DNA from: Chryseobacterium sp. Leaf180
Lineage (GTDB): Bacteria; Bacteroidota; Bacteroidia; Flavobacteriales; Weeksellaceae
DNA: 64,000 nt
Reading direction: 5' to 3'
NCBI RefSeq assembly: GCF_001424585.1
Contig: NZ_LMPJ01000010.1
Coordinates: 240,288-304,287, forward strand
Under the pieces are notes generated by a model. The model was given only the letters and a program-made list of their open reading frames with translations. It had not been told where the DNA came from and ran no database searches. Position numbers and translations under genes: made by a program. This document shows, in pieces, positions 1 through 8,354 of the stretch (position 1 is the first letter of the stretch; the number at the start of each line of letters is the position of its first letter).

Positions 1-1
1 T

Positions 2-74
2 GGTTTCTTAGCTCAGTTGGTAGAGCAATGGATTGAAAATCCATGTGTCCCTGGTTCGATTCCTGGAGAAACCA
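2..74 (+). tRNA. tRNA-Phe (GAA)
   Basis: The cloverleaf folds completely. The acceptor stem is GGTTTCT (2-8) with AGAAACC (67-73), the D stem GCTC/GAGC, the anticodon stem ATGGA/TCCAT, and the T arm CCTGG-TTCGATT-CCTGG. The loop TTGAAAA (33-39) puts anticodon GAA at 35-37, which reads Phe codons. The discriminator base is A74 and CCA is not encoded in full. It lies at the window edge, so other tRNAs could lie upstream. Confidence 0.95.
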
Positions 75-75
75 C

Positions 76-109
76 AAACCACTCTTTTTAGGGTGGTTTT
101 TGTTTTTTT
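76..109 (+). terminator. Terminator after tRNA-Phe
   Basis: The stem AAACCAC (76-82) pairs with GTGGTTT (93-99) and is followed by a T-rich run. It begins one base after the tRNA. Confidence 0.8.
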
Positions 110-170
110 AAACCAAAAATTAATTGTGGTTTCCGAAAACAATTATCAATTCAGATTTATCCAATTTAAG

Positions 171-178
171 TATCTTCG
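171..178 (+). promoter_or_regulatory. Possible -7 box for the thioredoxin-fold operon
   Basis: TATCTTCG differs by one base from the Bacteroidetes -7 consensus TAnnTTTG and lies 21 nt before the ATG at 200. No TTG is seen at the expected distance upstream, so support is moderate. Confidence 0.35.
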
Positions 179-199
179 CTCTTTAAATCTTTCGAGATT

Positions 200-1375
200 A
201 TGACTAAAATATTTTCTGTATTATTATTAAGTTTCGCCTTCATCTGTAAGGCGCAGGGTGAAATGAAATTTGAAGAAATTCCCTTTAAAGAACTTATTGC
301 AAAAGCCAAAAAAGAAAATAAACTTGTTTTTATCGATGCCTACGCTTCATGGTGCGGCCCCTGCAAAATGATGGAACGCAATATTTTTCCTAAAAAAACA
401 GTGGGCGATGTCTACAACAAAAGTTTTGTAAACGCCAGAATTGATATGGAAAAAGGCGAAGGCAGAGAGATAGCCCAGAAATATGGCGTTCGGTCTTACC
501 CAACTTATCTATTTCTGAATGGCGACGGAGAACTTATTTCGCAGAATTTTGGGTACATGGAAGAATCTGCTTTTATTGCTATGGCCAATGATCTCAATTC
601 TCCAGACAACAAAAAAGGTTCGCTTAAAGACCGTTTTGCCGCCGGTGAAAATGACAGCGAGTTTCTCATCAATATTATGCGTCTGAATTCTTCTTCCGAT
701 TTTGATTTTGCCAAGAAAGCCAGCGAAAGATATTTTGACAACAAAAAGAAAACCGATGAATTTACAAAAGATGACGTCGGTCTTCTGCTCTACTTTTTAA
801 AATCTCCTGAAGATAAAAATTACAGGGTTTTTACGGAAAGAAAAGCGGATATTATAAAATTTCTGCCGGAAGAAACGTACAAAGAATTTAATGATCAAAT
901 TGTTTTAGCCAGGATTCTGACAGAATCAATTGATGATAAAAGCAAGAAAATCAATGATGCATATTACTTTCATAAAGCAGTTCCTTTAGTAGGGAAAGAG
1001 GCGGCAGAGACAAAACTTCTTCAGACGAAACTCGCTTTTTATGAGCAGAACGGAAATTTTGCTGAATATGAAAAAGCAGCATTGGCCTATTACAGAGATT
1101 CTGAAAAATTTGACAAAAATGAATTACTGAAAGCGGCTTGGGTATTTTCAGATAACGTGAAAAACCATGCGTCACTGAAAAAGGCTGCAGAATGGGCAGA
1201 AAAATCTGTGATGACTGGCGAAACTGCTGAAAATACTTATATTTTAGCTAAAATTTATTCTCTTTTGGGAAATAAAGAACTCGCTAAAAATTTTGCTGAA
1301 ATGTCACGCAACATCGCAAAACAGTCTGGTAAAGATGCCAGTTTAGCTGAAGAATTATTACAAAAATTTAAATAA
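200..1375 (+). CDS. Secreted thioredoxin-fold protein with long helical C-terminus
   Basis: A signal peptide of about 18 residues ending in CKAQ is followed by a thioredoxin-like domain (about 22-130) with the intact redox motif WCGPC (Cys52, Cys55) and a cis-proline region SYPTY. The remaining ~260 residues look alpha-helical and repeat-like, possibly TPR-type. Such proteins act in the periplasm as thiol oxidoreductases; the substrate here is unknown. It is first in a tight run with the next two genes (gaps of 7 and 1 nt). The ATG at 200 is the only start that keeps the signal peptide. Confidence 0.85.
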   Translation: MTKIFSVLLLSFAFICKAQGEMKFEEIPFKELIAKAKKENKLVFIDAYASWCGPCKMMERNIFPKKTVGDVYNKSFVNARIDMEKGEGREIAQKYGVRSYPTYLFLNGDGELISQNFGYMEESAFIAMANDLNSPDNKKGSLKDRFAAGENDSEFLINIMRLNSSSDFDFAKKASERYFDNKKKTDEFTKDDVGLLLYFLKSPEDKNYRVFTERKADIIKFLPEETYKEFNDQIVLARILTESIDDKSKKINDAYYFHKAVPLVGKEAAETKLLQTKLAFYEQNGNFAEYEKAALAYYRDSEKFDKNELLKAAWVFSDNVKNHASLKKAAEWAEKSVMTGETAENTYILAKIYSLLGNKELAKNFAEMSRNIAKQSGKDASLAEELLQKFK

Positions 1376-1382
1376 AAACACA

Positions 1383-2015
1383 TTGAAAAAACTTGCATTA
1401 CTGGCGACAATCTCGCTCCTGACTTTCGGAAAAACTTACGCCCAGGAAAACCCCGCAATGGAAAAAACGGAAAAAGGGTTGCGTGTAAAAGTGAACGCAC
1501 TCTTTATTCCCGTTGGAATGCTGAACGCGGGCGTAGAATATCAGCTCAGCAAAAAAATCACGATGCAGAATGATATTTTCATTTCGCCGTGGAAATCATT
1601 TGCCGGCCATGAAGCGCAGTACTACTCAACTTCTGTGGAAGGAAGATACTATTTTGAAGAAGCTTTTAAGCATTTTTTCGTAGGCGTAAATATCTCCGCG
1701 GCGAAATTTGTTCTTCAAAAATGGAATTACTGGAATGACAATGTGTACACCAACGACAAAGGCGAAACCTATGTTTCTTCAAACCTTTACCAGAAAGGGC
1801 ATTCTATACTTTTCGGTCTGACTGCAGGATATAATTTCATGCTTTCAGAAAGATGGAATTTAGAATTGTACGCGACTGCAGGGACATCGCAGGATTATTA
1901 CAAAGGATTCGACCGCACGAACGGAAGAAGATATGACTCAGCAACAGGCTACAACAAAAGTGGTGAAGTTCTGCCTTACCGTGGCGGTCTGATGGTCACG
2001 TATAAAATCAAATAA
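1383..2015 (+). CDS. DUF3575-type outer-membrane protein
   Basis: 210 residues with a signal peptide cut after TYAQ. The rest has alternating hydrophobic and aromatic strands (for example VGVNISAAKF, ILFGLTAGYNF) and ends in a strand-like LMVTYKIK, as in small outer-membrane beta-barrels. It resembles the Bacteroidetes DUF3575 family, whose function is not established. The start is TTG; no ATG lies nearby and the TTG gives a perfect signal peptide. It sits 7 nt after the thioredoxin-fold gene and is probably cotranscribed with it. Confidence 0.75.
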   Translation: MKKLALLATISLLTFGKTYAQENPAMEKTEKGLRVKVNALFIPVGMLNAGVEYQLSKKITMQNDIFISPWKSFAGHEAQYYSTSVEGRYYFEEAFKHFFVGVNISAAKFVLQKWNYWNDNVYTNDKGETYVSSNLYQKGHSILFGLTAGYNFMLSERWNLELYATAGTSQDYYKGFDRTNGRRYDSATGYNKSGEVLPYRGGLMVTYKIK

Positions 2016-2016
2016 T

Positions 2017-2223
2017 ATGAAACTTTTTCAGAGAAATCACCTGATCATTTCGGCCATCACGTTTGCCATTTTGTTTCTGATGAATTACATCGGAAACAGT
2101 GAGCCAGACAAACTTTCGAGGGCTTTACTTACCGCATCAGCCGGCGTTATCGGGCTTTCTATCGGCCTTTTTATTTTAAATAAAGGAAAAGATGACAAAA
2201 ATCCGCCGCAAAATTTTGATTAA
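2017..2223 (+). CDS. Small two-helix membrane protein, unknown
   Basis: 68 residues with two hydrophobic segments (about 9-26 and 37-54) and a charged tail KGKDDKNPP. I do not recognise a family. It starts 1 nt after the preceding stop codon, so it is probably translated from the same mRNA. Its stop codon overlaps the stop codon of the convergent namZ-like gene. Confidence 0.7.
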   Translation: MKLFQRNHLIISAITFAILFLMNYIGNSEPDKLSRALLTASAGVIGLSIGLFILNKGKDDKNPPQNFD

Positions 2224-3479
2224 TCTTTATAGATCACATATTTTTTTCTGATCACTTCATAATCTCTCAGGTCTTTCTCCCAGGAAGATCTGATTTCTTT
2301 TTCAGACTTTTTGGCGATAATTTGATTTCGGAATTCGTCGCTTCCTGCAAGTTTATCAAAGAAAAGATTGGTCAGAAAAAAGTTTTGCTGCGGATTTTTA
2401 TAATTCGAATAGGATTTTAAAAGCCAGGAGATGTCGAGTTTCCGTAAATCAGGTTTTCTGCCAGAAAGGTTTTCTCCATAGCAAATCTGTCCGTTTAAAA
2501 AGGGATCTTTGGCACCGAAAGAAGGCATTGGTGTAAACTGATACGGTAGATTTTTCGTCCATGGCGAACCGTAAATCTGAAAAGGAAGCGGCGTTCCGCG
2601 ACCTACTGAAACCTGCGTTCCTTCAAAAAAACAGAGACTTGGATAAAGATTAATGGCGAGATCATTCGGTAAATTTGGCGAAGGTTTATCTGAAACGCCA
2701 TATCTTTTTTTCTTGTGATAGTTCTGCATCGGAATCACCGTATATTTTGCCTGAAGACCTTTCGCAAGCCACTTTTGACCGTTGATCATTTTTCCGTATT
2801 CGGCAATTGTAAGTCCGTACACGACCGGAACTTCATGCATTCCGACAAAGCTTTCCCATTTTTTCTTTAAAATTGGCCCGTCTGTATAACCATCGTGCGG
2901 ATTTGGGCGGTCTAGAACAATCACTTCAATATCATTCTGCGCCGCAGCTTCCATTATATAAGTCAACGTGGAAATGTAGGTGTAAAACCGCACACCGACA
3001 TCCTGAATATCAAAAACAATCACATCAATACCTTTCAGCTGCTCGGGTTTTGGTTTTTTATTGGCACCATAGAGAGAAACTGTCGGAATTCCGGTTTTTA
3101 TATCGATGCCGTTTTTTACTTTTTCGCCTGCATCAGCGTCGCCACGAAAACCATGCTCGGGCGCAAAGATGGTTTTCACTTTTATTTTATTTTCAACCAG
3201 GAAATCAACAATGCTTTTTTTATCGGTTTCAATGCCTTTTGCCCCGCCTGTTCCGTTATTTCTTGGAACATTTACATACGTCTTTTTGGTAACAATTCCT
3301 GTCTGATTGGTAACTACTGCTACGTTCTTATCTTTAAGTAATTTTAGATACAGCTCCGGTTGGTCTGCTCCGGTTTTGAATTCATCACCATTATAAATCT
3401 GAGCTTTGGTGAAACTGATTCCGCCTAAAAAAATTAGGCAAATCACAACTATTGTTTTAATTTTGAAATTTAAAGCCAT
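2220..3479 (-). CDS. namZ: NamZ-type exo-beta-N-acetylmuramidase (DUF1343)
   Basis: 419 residues with an N-terminal signal peptide (hydrophobic VVICLIFLGG, cut after FTKAQ) and the DUF1343 fold. The family motif FAPEHGFRGDADAGE lies at about 105-119. NamZ enzymes release N-acetylmuramic acid from the non-reducing end of peptidoglycan chains, a cell-wall recycling step. The reading frame is open up to 3908, but the residues before 3479 have no family character and no secretion signal, so ATG 3479 is chosen. It is divergent from the permease gene, whose start lies 4 nt away. Confidence 0.88.
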   Translation of the reverse strand: MALNFKIKTIVVICLIFLGGISFTKAQIYNGDEFKTGADQPELYLKLLKDKNVAVVTNQTGIVTKKTYVNVPRNNGTGGAKGIETDKKSIVDFLVENKIKVKTIFAPEHGFRGDADAGEKVKNGIDIKTGIPTVSLYGANKKPKPEQLKGIDVIVFDIQDVGVRFYTYISTLTYIMEAAAQNDIEVIVLDRPNPHDGYTDGPILKKKWESFVGMHEVPVVYGLTIAEYGKMINGQKWLAKGLQAKYTVIPMQNYHKKKRYGVSDKPSPNLPNDLAINLYPSLCFFEGTQVSVGRGTPLPFQIYGSPWTKNLPYQFTPMPSFGAKDPFLNGQICYGENLSGRKPDLRKLDISWLLKSYSNYKNPQQNFFLTNLFFDKLAGSDEFRNQIIAKKSEKEIRSSWEKDLRDYEVIRKKYVIYKD

Positions 3480-3483
3480 ACAC

Positions 3484-4716
3484 TTGAACTTTCCTCTATA
3501 TTTTTCGCGAAAAATTGCGTTTTCCAAAGATAACAAAAATAACCTCTCGCGGGTGATCATCTTCATTGGAAGGCTTTCTGTGGCCATCGGTATCATCGTT
3601 TCGCTCATCACTGTTTCTACAGGTTTTGGTTCAAAAAAAGCCATCAAAGAAAGACTTGCTGATTTTGGCGGACACGTTACCGTTAAATCTACCCGCAGTA
3701 ATTCCTCGTATAATACCTCGATTGTTGATACAGACGGCTTAAATTTAAAGGCGATAAATAATCTGAAGCTCGTCTCTTCCACGCAGAAATATGCAACCGT
3801 CACCGGAATTATGCGTAACAAACACAGTTTCGCCGGAATTATTCTTAAAGGCGTGGGTAAAGATTTTGACAGTCTACGTTTTAAGAAATTTCTCGTTGCC
3901 GGCCGCACGCCAAAATTTACCGAAATTGGCTATAATAATGAAGTGGTGATTTCACAGAAAATCGCGAATGATCTTCATCTGAAAGTGAACGACAGCATTA
4001 TCACCGTTTTTTCTAAAAACGATCAGAAACAGCCAATCTACAGGAAATTTGCCGTGAGCGGAATTTATAAAACCGATATCAAAATGATCGACGATCAGTT
4101 TGTTTTGGGTGATATCAACCAGGTTCGCAAGATCCTGAATATGGATAAAAACCAGTTCGGCGGCATTGATATTTTCTTTAAAGATGTAAACGACAGCGAA
4201 AAAGAAAATTCTGATATCGACAAGCTGATCGGGTATAAAAATTATGCTGAAAAAGCCGTCGATAAATTTCCGCAAATCGCTGACTGGATCAGTATTTTTG
4301 ATGTAAATATCGCGTTGATTATCGCTATCATGCTGATTGTGGTGATCATCAATATCATCATGGTTTTGTTGATTTTGATTATCGAACGCACCAACTCGAT
4401 CGGACTTTTAAAAACTTTGGGCGCGACAAACGGACAGATCCGTGCTACGTTTATCAATTACACTTTGATTATTATGGTTCCGGGATTGCTTTTTGGAAAC
4501 CTGATCGGCGTCGGACTTTTGCTGCTTCAAAAGTTTTTCGGAATCATAAAACTGAATCCGGATAATTATTATGTAAGCGTTGTTCCTGTTGATCTAAATC
4601 CGGTTCCTATCATTGCTATATCAGTTGGAATTTTGGCTGTTTCAGCTTTGGCTTTGATTATTCCTAGTTATCTGATCAGTAAAATTTCGCCTGTAAAGGC
4701 GATTAAGTACAGTTAA
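3484..4716 (+). CDS. FtsX/LolE-type ABC transporter permease
   Basis: 410 residues with the LolE/MacB-type layout: one N-terminal membrane helix (about 24-42), a large periplasmic domain, then three C-terminal helices in an FtsX domain (about 275-405, with IERTNSIGLLKTLGA). It would work with a separate ATPase, probably in lipoprotein release or envelope maintenance; no ATPase gene is adjacent. TTG 3484 gives the usual family start MNFPLYFSRK. The frame is open upstream to 3406, but that part lies antisense inside the namZ signal peptide and is not family-like. Confidence 0.85.
   Translation: MNFPLYFSRKIAFSKDNKNNLSRVIIFIGRLSVAIGIIVSLITVSTGFGSKKAIKERLADFGGHVTVKSTRSNSSYNTSIVDTDGLNLKAINNLKLVSSTQKYATVTGIMRNKHSFAGIILKGVGKDFDSLRFKKFLVAGRTPKFTEIGYNNEVVISQKIANDLHLKVNDSIITVFSKNDQKQPIYRKFAVSGIYKTDIKMIDDQFVLGDINQVRKILNMDKNQFGGIDIFFKDVNDSEKENSDIDKLIGYKNYAEKAVDKFPQIADWISIFDVNIALIIAIMLIVVIINIIMVLLILIIERTNSIGLLKTLGATNGQIRATFINYTLIIMVPGLLFGNLIGVGLLLLQKFFGIIKLNPDNYYVSVVPVDLNPVPIIAISVGILAVSALALIIPSYLISKISPVKAIKYS
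3525..3532 (-). promoter_or_regulatory. Possible -7 box for namZ, inside the permease gene
   Basis: On the minus strand this reads TATCTTTG, a full match to TAnnTTTG, 45 nt before the namZ ATG. It lies within the first codons of the divergent permease gene. No clear TTG element lies upstream. Confidence 0.4.
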
Positions 4717-4748
4717 TTTTATCTGAATATATATTCTCAGGCAGTTTT

Positions 4749-4803
4749 ATTCACATGTTTCATTGGCGCGGCGCTTCGCGCCGCGCCAATGAAACATGTG
4801 AAT
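4749..4803. repeat. 26-bp perfect inverted repeat, GC-rich core
   Basis: The left arm (4749-4774) and right arm (4778-4803) are exact reverse complements, separated by a 3-nt loop (TTC). The outer part is ordinary (CACATGTTTCATTGG); the inner part is almost pure GC (GCGCGGCGC). It stands in the 195-bp gap between the permease and the cysteine-synthase-like gene, and no T-run follows. It could be a REP-like element or a strong mRNA 3'-end hairpin. Confidence 0.9.
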
Positions 4804-4884
4804 TTTCAAATAAAATTTATAGAAGAAAATCTATGAATTAATTCAGAACAAAGTCATTCAAAAAAGCTTTTCATCAGAAAACCT

Positions 4885-4892
4885 TATCTTTG
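4885..4892 (+). promoter_or_regulatory. -7 box for the cysteine-synthase-like gene
   Basis: TATCTTTG matches TAnnTTTG exactly and lies 19 nt before the ATG at 4912. The upstream TTG element is not evident. Confidence 0.5.
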
Positions 4893-4911
4893 CCACGCAT
4901 ACAATAAGGAT

Positions 4912-5895
4912 ATGAAATACGCAAATAATATTTTAGAAACGATAGGCAATACGCCACTGGTGAAGCTGAACAGAGTTTTGGGAGAAGATTTTCCGGCATT
5001 GGTTCTGGCAAAAGTAGAAACTTTTAATCCGGGAAATTCGGTAAAGGACCGAATGGCCGTGAAAATGATTGAAGATGCTGAGAAAGACGGAAGACTGAAA
5101 CCAGGCGGAACGATCATCGAAGGAACTTCCGGAAATACCGGAATGGGACTGGCTTTGGCCGCAATCATCAAAGGCTACAAGTGTATTTTCGTGACCAACT
5201 CAAAACAGTCGAAAGAGAAATGCGACATTCTCCGCGCTGTGGGTGCTGAAGTCATTGTTTGTCCGACTGATGTAAAACCTACCGATCCGCGTTCCTATTA
5301 TTCAGTTTCAAAAAGACTGGCAAAAGAAACGGAAAACGGCTGGTATGTGAATCAGTACGACAATTTATCAAACCGTGCGGCGCATTATGAATCTACGGCT
5401 CCCGAAATCTGGGAGCAGACTGAAGGAAAACTCACTCATTTTCTCGTTGGAGCAGGAACAGGTGGGACGATTACAGGTTGTGGAATGTTTTTTAAAGAAA
5501 GAAATAAAGATATTCAGGTAATTGGAGTCGATACATACGGTTCGATATTAAAAGAAATTCATGAAACAGGCGAGGTGCACTTAGAAAACGCCTATACTTA
5601 TATTACGGAAGGTATTGGTGAAGACATTCTCCCCGAAAATTTTGATATGTCGGTGATCGATCATTTTGAGAAAGTGACCGATAAAGACGGTGCCATTTAC
5701 GCAAGAAAACTGGCGAAAGAAGAGGGGATTTTCTGCGGTTATTCTGCGGGAAGCGCCATGGCAGCATTGGTACAGATGAAAGATCAGTTTACCAAAGACG
5801 ACGTTATTGTGGTATTGCTGCACGATCACGGTTCAAGATATGTGGGGAAGATCTACAACGACGATTGGATGCGCGAAATGGGCTGGCTGGAATAA
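4912..5895 (+). CDS. PLP-dependent cysteine synthase / CBS-like enzyme
   Basis: 327 residues of the fold-type II PLP family. The PLP lysine is in NPGNSVKDR (Lys45), the substrate loop is TSGNTG (72-77) and the phosphate-binding loop GAGTGGT (178-184). This gene has no C-terminal CBS domains and no heme domain, so it could be an O-acetylserine sulfhydrylase or a beta-replacing enzyme of the cystathionine beta-synthase subfamily; the sequence alone does not decide. An AAGGA sits almost against the ATG, which is probably too close to act as a ribosome site. Confidence 0.88.
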   Translation: MKYANNILETIGNTPLVKLNRVLGEDFPALVLAKVETFNPGNSVKDRMAVKMIEDAEKDGRLKPGGTIIEGTSGNTGMGLALAAIIKGYKCIFVTNSKQSKEKCDILRAVGAEVIVCPTDVKPTDPRSYYSVSKRLAKETENGWYVNQYDNLSNRAAHYESTAPEIWEQTEGKLTHFLVGAGTGGTITGCGMFFKERNKDIQVIGVDTYGSILKEIHETGEVHLENAYTYITEGIGEDILPENFDMSVIDHFEKVTDKDGAIYARKLAKEEGIFCGYSAGSAMAALVQMKDQFTKDDVIVVLLHDHGSRYVGKIYNDDWMREMGWLE

Positions 5896-5910
5896 TATTT
5901 AAAAATAACT

Positions 5911-7413
5911 ATGAAAAAACTTTTATTACTCGCGATACTTGTATCAGGTTTGTCTGTGAAGGCGCAGACTCCGGGAACGCTTGATACAAGTTTTGGCACA
6001 AACGGAACAGTAGAATTTGTCATCAATAATGCGCCTACAAGTTCGTTTCAGGGATTTTCTGCTTATGGAACGGTCGTTAATCCTGACAATTCCTTAATGA
6101 ATGTCGGTATTACCGAATGGGGATGCAACGCAAACAGCAGCTATGAAGGCTATACATTAAAATTTACGGCAAACGGTCAGCTCGATCAGACTTTTGGTAC
6201 CAACGGAAAGAAGAGTACCGGACAATCGTATGCTAATTCTTTACAAAGAATGCCTTCGGGATCTTATCTGGGTAAATATATCAACACCATCAGAAAGCTC
6301 GATGCTGCAGGAAATTTCGATACCAGCTTTCAGTATTCTCTGCCAACGATGAGAGATTTTAAACTTCTGGCGTCGGGTGATATTTTGACAAATTCAAATA
6401 TTGTTTCAGGCAACACCTATTACCCATCTATTACTAAAGTAAATCCAAATGGAACCGTAAATACTGCCTTCGGAAACAATGGAACGCTGTCATTTTCGAC
6501 ATTGCTAGGTCTCAGAATCCTCTCTTTTGATATGGATGCTGCCGGAAACTACGTTTTCGTAGGAAGAAAAATGGTGCAGCCGGATTTTCCTAATAGTTCA
6601 AACACGAAAATTATTGTTATTAAAACCGATGCCAACGGAAATCTTCTTAACAGCTTTGGACAAAACGGCATCTACCTTTCAAGTATAGAAACTACAGAAT
6701 CCTACTATCTTGAAGCTTTTGTACAGCCAGACAGCAGTATTGTGATTATCAGCAATTCATTTTCGCCATATCCTACACTCAAAACACACATGATGAAATT
6801 GAACAGCAGTGGCCAGCTGGATATGGCTTTCAGCAACGGTTTCAAAACAATGAGTAATACGTTTAATCTCAGACAGGCTTTTATTCACAACAATAAAATA
6901 TACGCTTACGGCTTGGGAAGCACAAACAAATATTGTCTGACAAGATTTTCGATAAATGGCGTGCAGGAAACGGGTTTTAATAATACAGGATACATCGAAT
7001 TTCCAATCATCAATACCAATTCTAAAACATCGACTGTCTATATGCAGAATGACAGGTTGATTATCAAAGAAAATGCAGATTACTATCCTTGCGGAAACAA
7101 TAATTACAAGCTGTATCTCAGAAGATTTTTCATCGACAACAGCAATTTATCTGTCAATAACCTAGTGACTGATAATGACGATTCCGCTATCTATCCTAAT
7201 CCTGCTAAAGGCAACTTCATTTTTATTAAGACCAAAAAACTTACTTCGCTTACTATCTTTTCTCAGGAAGGAAGGCTGATCAGAGAAATGAAAGACTTTT
7301 CTATGCAAGATAACACTCAGAAAATAGATATTTCGTCATTACCGAAAGGTGTCTATATGTTCCGTCTAAAAACTTCTGAAGGAGATTTCACCAGAAAAGT
7401 GATTAAAGAATAG
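5911..7413 (+). CDS. T9SS-secreted delta-60 repeat protein
   Basis: 500 residues. A signal peptide ends in SVKAQ and is followed by repeats of the delta-60 type (GTLDTSFGTNG near residue 22, GQLDQTFGTNG, NTAFGNNGTL, NSFGQNGIY). These predict a beta-propeller-like secreted domain. The last ~75 residues form a type A T9SS sorting domain that begins at IYPNPAKG (about 426) and ends in FTRKVIKE. The product should cross the outer membrane by T9SS and be surface-bound or released. The role is unknown. It lies 15 nt after the cysteine-synthase-like gene. Confidence 0.85.
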   Translation: MKKLLLLAILVSGLSVKAQTPGTLDTSFGTNGTVEFVINNAPTSSFQGFSAYGTVVNPDNSLMNVGITEWGCNANSSYEGYTLKFTANGQLDQTFGTNGKKSTGQSYANSLQRMPSGSYLGKYINTIRKLDAAGNFDTSFQYSLPTMRDFKLLASGDILTNSNIVSGNTYYPSITKVNPNGTVNTAFGNNGTLSFSTLLGLRILSFDMDAAGNYVFVGRKMVQPDFPNSSNTKIIVIKTDANGNLLNSFGQNGIYLSSIETTESYYLEAFVQPDSSIVIISNSFSPYPTLKTHMMKLNSSGQLDMAFSNGFKTMSNTFNLRQAFIHNNKIYAYGLGSTNKYCLTRFSINGVQETGFNNTGYIEFPIINTNSKTSTVYMQNDRLIIKENADYYPCGNNNYKLYLRRFFIDNSNLSVNNLVTDNDDSAIYPNPAKGNFIFIKTKKLTSLTIFSQEGRLIREMKDFSMQDNTQKIDISSLPKGVYMFRLKTSEGDFTRKVIKE

Positions 7414-7431
7414 CGGAAATTTCCATAATAA

Positions 7432-7463
7432 AAAAACTCAGAGTATTTTGCTCTGAGTTTTTT
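7432..7463. terminator. Bidirectional terminator
   Basis: AAAACTCAGAG (7433-7443) pairs with CTCTGAGTTTT (7451-7461) over a 7-nt loop. A-run and T-run flanks serve both the plus gene ending at 7413 and the minus gene ending at 7482. Confidence 0.85.
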
Positions 7464-7481
7464 ATTGATTGAAATTTAAAC

Positions 7482-8015
7482 CTAACTGTTGATAATATTT
7501 TTCTCAACTGTCTTTTTTAAAAGCGAAAAATCTGCACCACTCATCGCTTTTTTTGGAAACATATAATTAAATTTTCCTTCCACCGCGATGTAATTATCAT
7601 TAATTTCAGCGTTCTGAAAATCTTTCCAAAGACTGAATTCTGATTGCCCATTTAGATTGACACCAAAAGAATCTTTATCAAAAACAATTTCGTAGACCTT
7701 CGCCGATTCCAGTTTCTTCAAATATCCGGAAACTTCTTTTTTCCATTTTGAAACTTTATTGATCGCCAGCGAAAGATAAACCGCGCACAGCAGAAACAGA
7801 AAACTGACAAAATAAATAATCCCGAATTTCTCCTTACTTAAATCATTCCGAAAAATAATGAGCACTATCAGAATCGCTGCCACGACAAGTGTTGTAACCG
7901 TTTTACCTTTTGTAGAAGGCGAAAAAAAGAGACTTTTCTGATTTCCGGTAAAATAGATTTCTTCAAAATCCTTTCGGTTTACGGTAAGTGGAATGCGTTT
8001 TTCGTCGGTATTCAT
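7482..8015 (-). CDS. YcxB-like membrane protein
   Basis: 177 residues: a short N-terminal strand region, two membrane helices (about 41-56 and 67-86), then a C-terminal domain resembling YcxB (EIVFDKDSFGVNLNGQSEFSLWKDF, read in part). In this family the C-terminal domain follows two helices and its function is unknown. It is separated by 36 nt from the cbpM-like gene and may be cotranscribed with it. Confidence 0.65.
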   Translation of the reverse strand: MNTDEKRIPLTVNRKDFEEIYFTGNQKSLFFSPSTKGKTVTTLVVAAILIVLIIFRNDLSKEKFGIIYFVSFLFLLCAVYLSLAINKVSKWKKEVSGYLKKLESAKVYEIVFDKDSFGVNLNGQSEFSLWKDFQNAEINDNYIAVEGKFNYMFPKKAMSGADFSLLKKTVEKNIINS

Positions 8016-8051
8016 AAGCTGATATAGAATGTTTTCGCGTGCAAAACTAAA

Positions 8052-8354
8052 TTAAATATCTTCAAACCCGCCACCAACTGCTGAAAGTTTCTGCCTCAAC
8101 TCACGGTTGATGCGGTTCATTTCTTCTATTTTCCCAAGCATATGATGAATCACTTCCAGCCCGGGAAGATTGATCTCCAGATCGTAATGCCAGTTGGCAA
8201 AACGCTCAAAAACCGGCAGCTCTTCATAGATAAGGTAATGTGTTTCGTTGTCGGTTTCTACGTGGAGCAGACCGCTGTCTACCAGCGAATCAAAAAAGGT
8301 AACCTCAACATTATATATTTTCACGAGTTCGTCGCGCGATATTCTTTCTTTCAT
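8052..8354 (-). CDS. cbpM: CbpM-like chaperone modulator
   Basis: 100 residues with a MerR-like N-terminal helix-turn-helix region ([13 protein letters not shown]) and a C-terminal helical part. It matches the CbpM family in length and position. CbpM binds the J-domain of CbpA and inhibits its co-chaperone activity. The start overlaps the cbpA stop as ATGA (8351-8354), which indicates translational coupling. The Bacteroidetes version is only distantly like the enterobacterial protein. Confidence 0.8.
   Translation of the reverse strand: MKERISRDELVKIYNVEVTFFDSLVDSGLLHVETDNETHYLIYEELPVFERFANWHYDLEINLPGLEVIHHMLGKIEEMNRINRELRQKLSAVGGGFEDI

Noticed and set aside
3480..3908. N-terminal extension of namZ of about 143 residues
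   Set aside because: The extra part lies antisense to the permease gene, has no family similarity and would bury the signal peptide.
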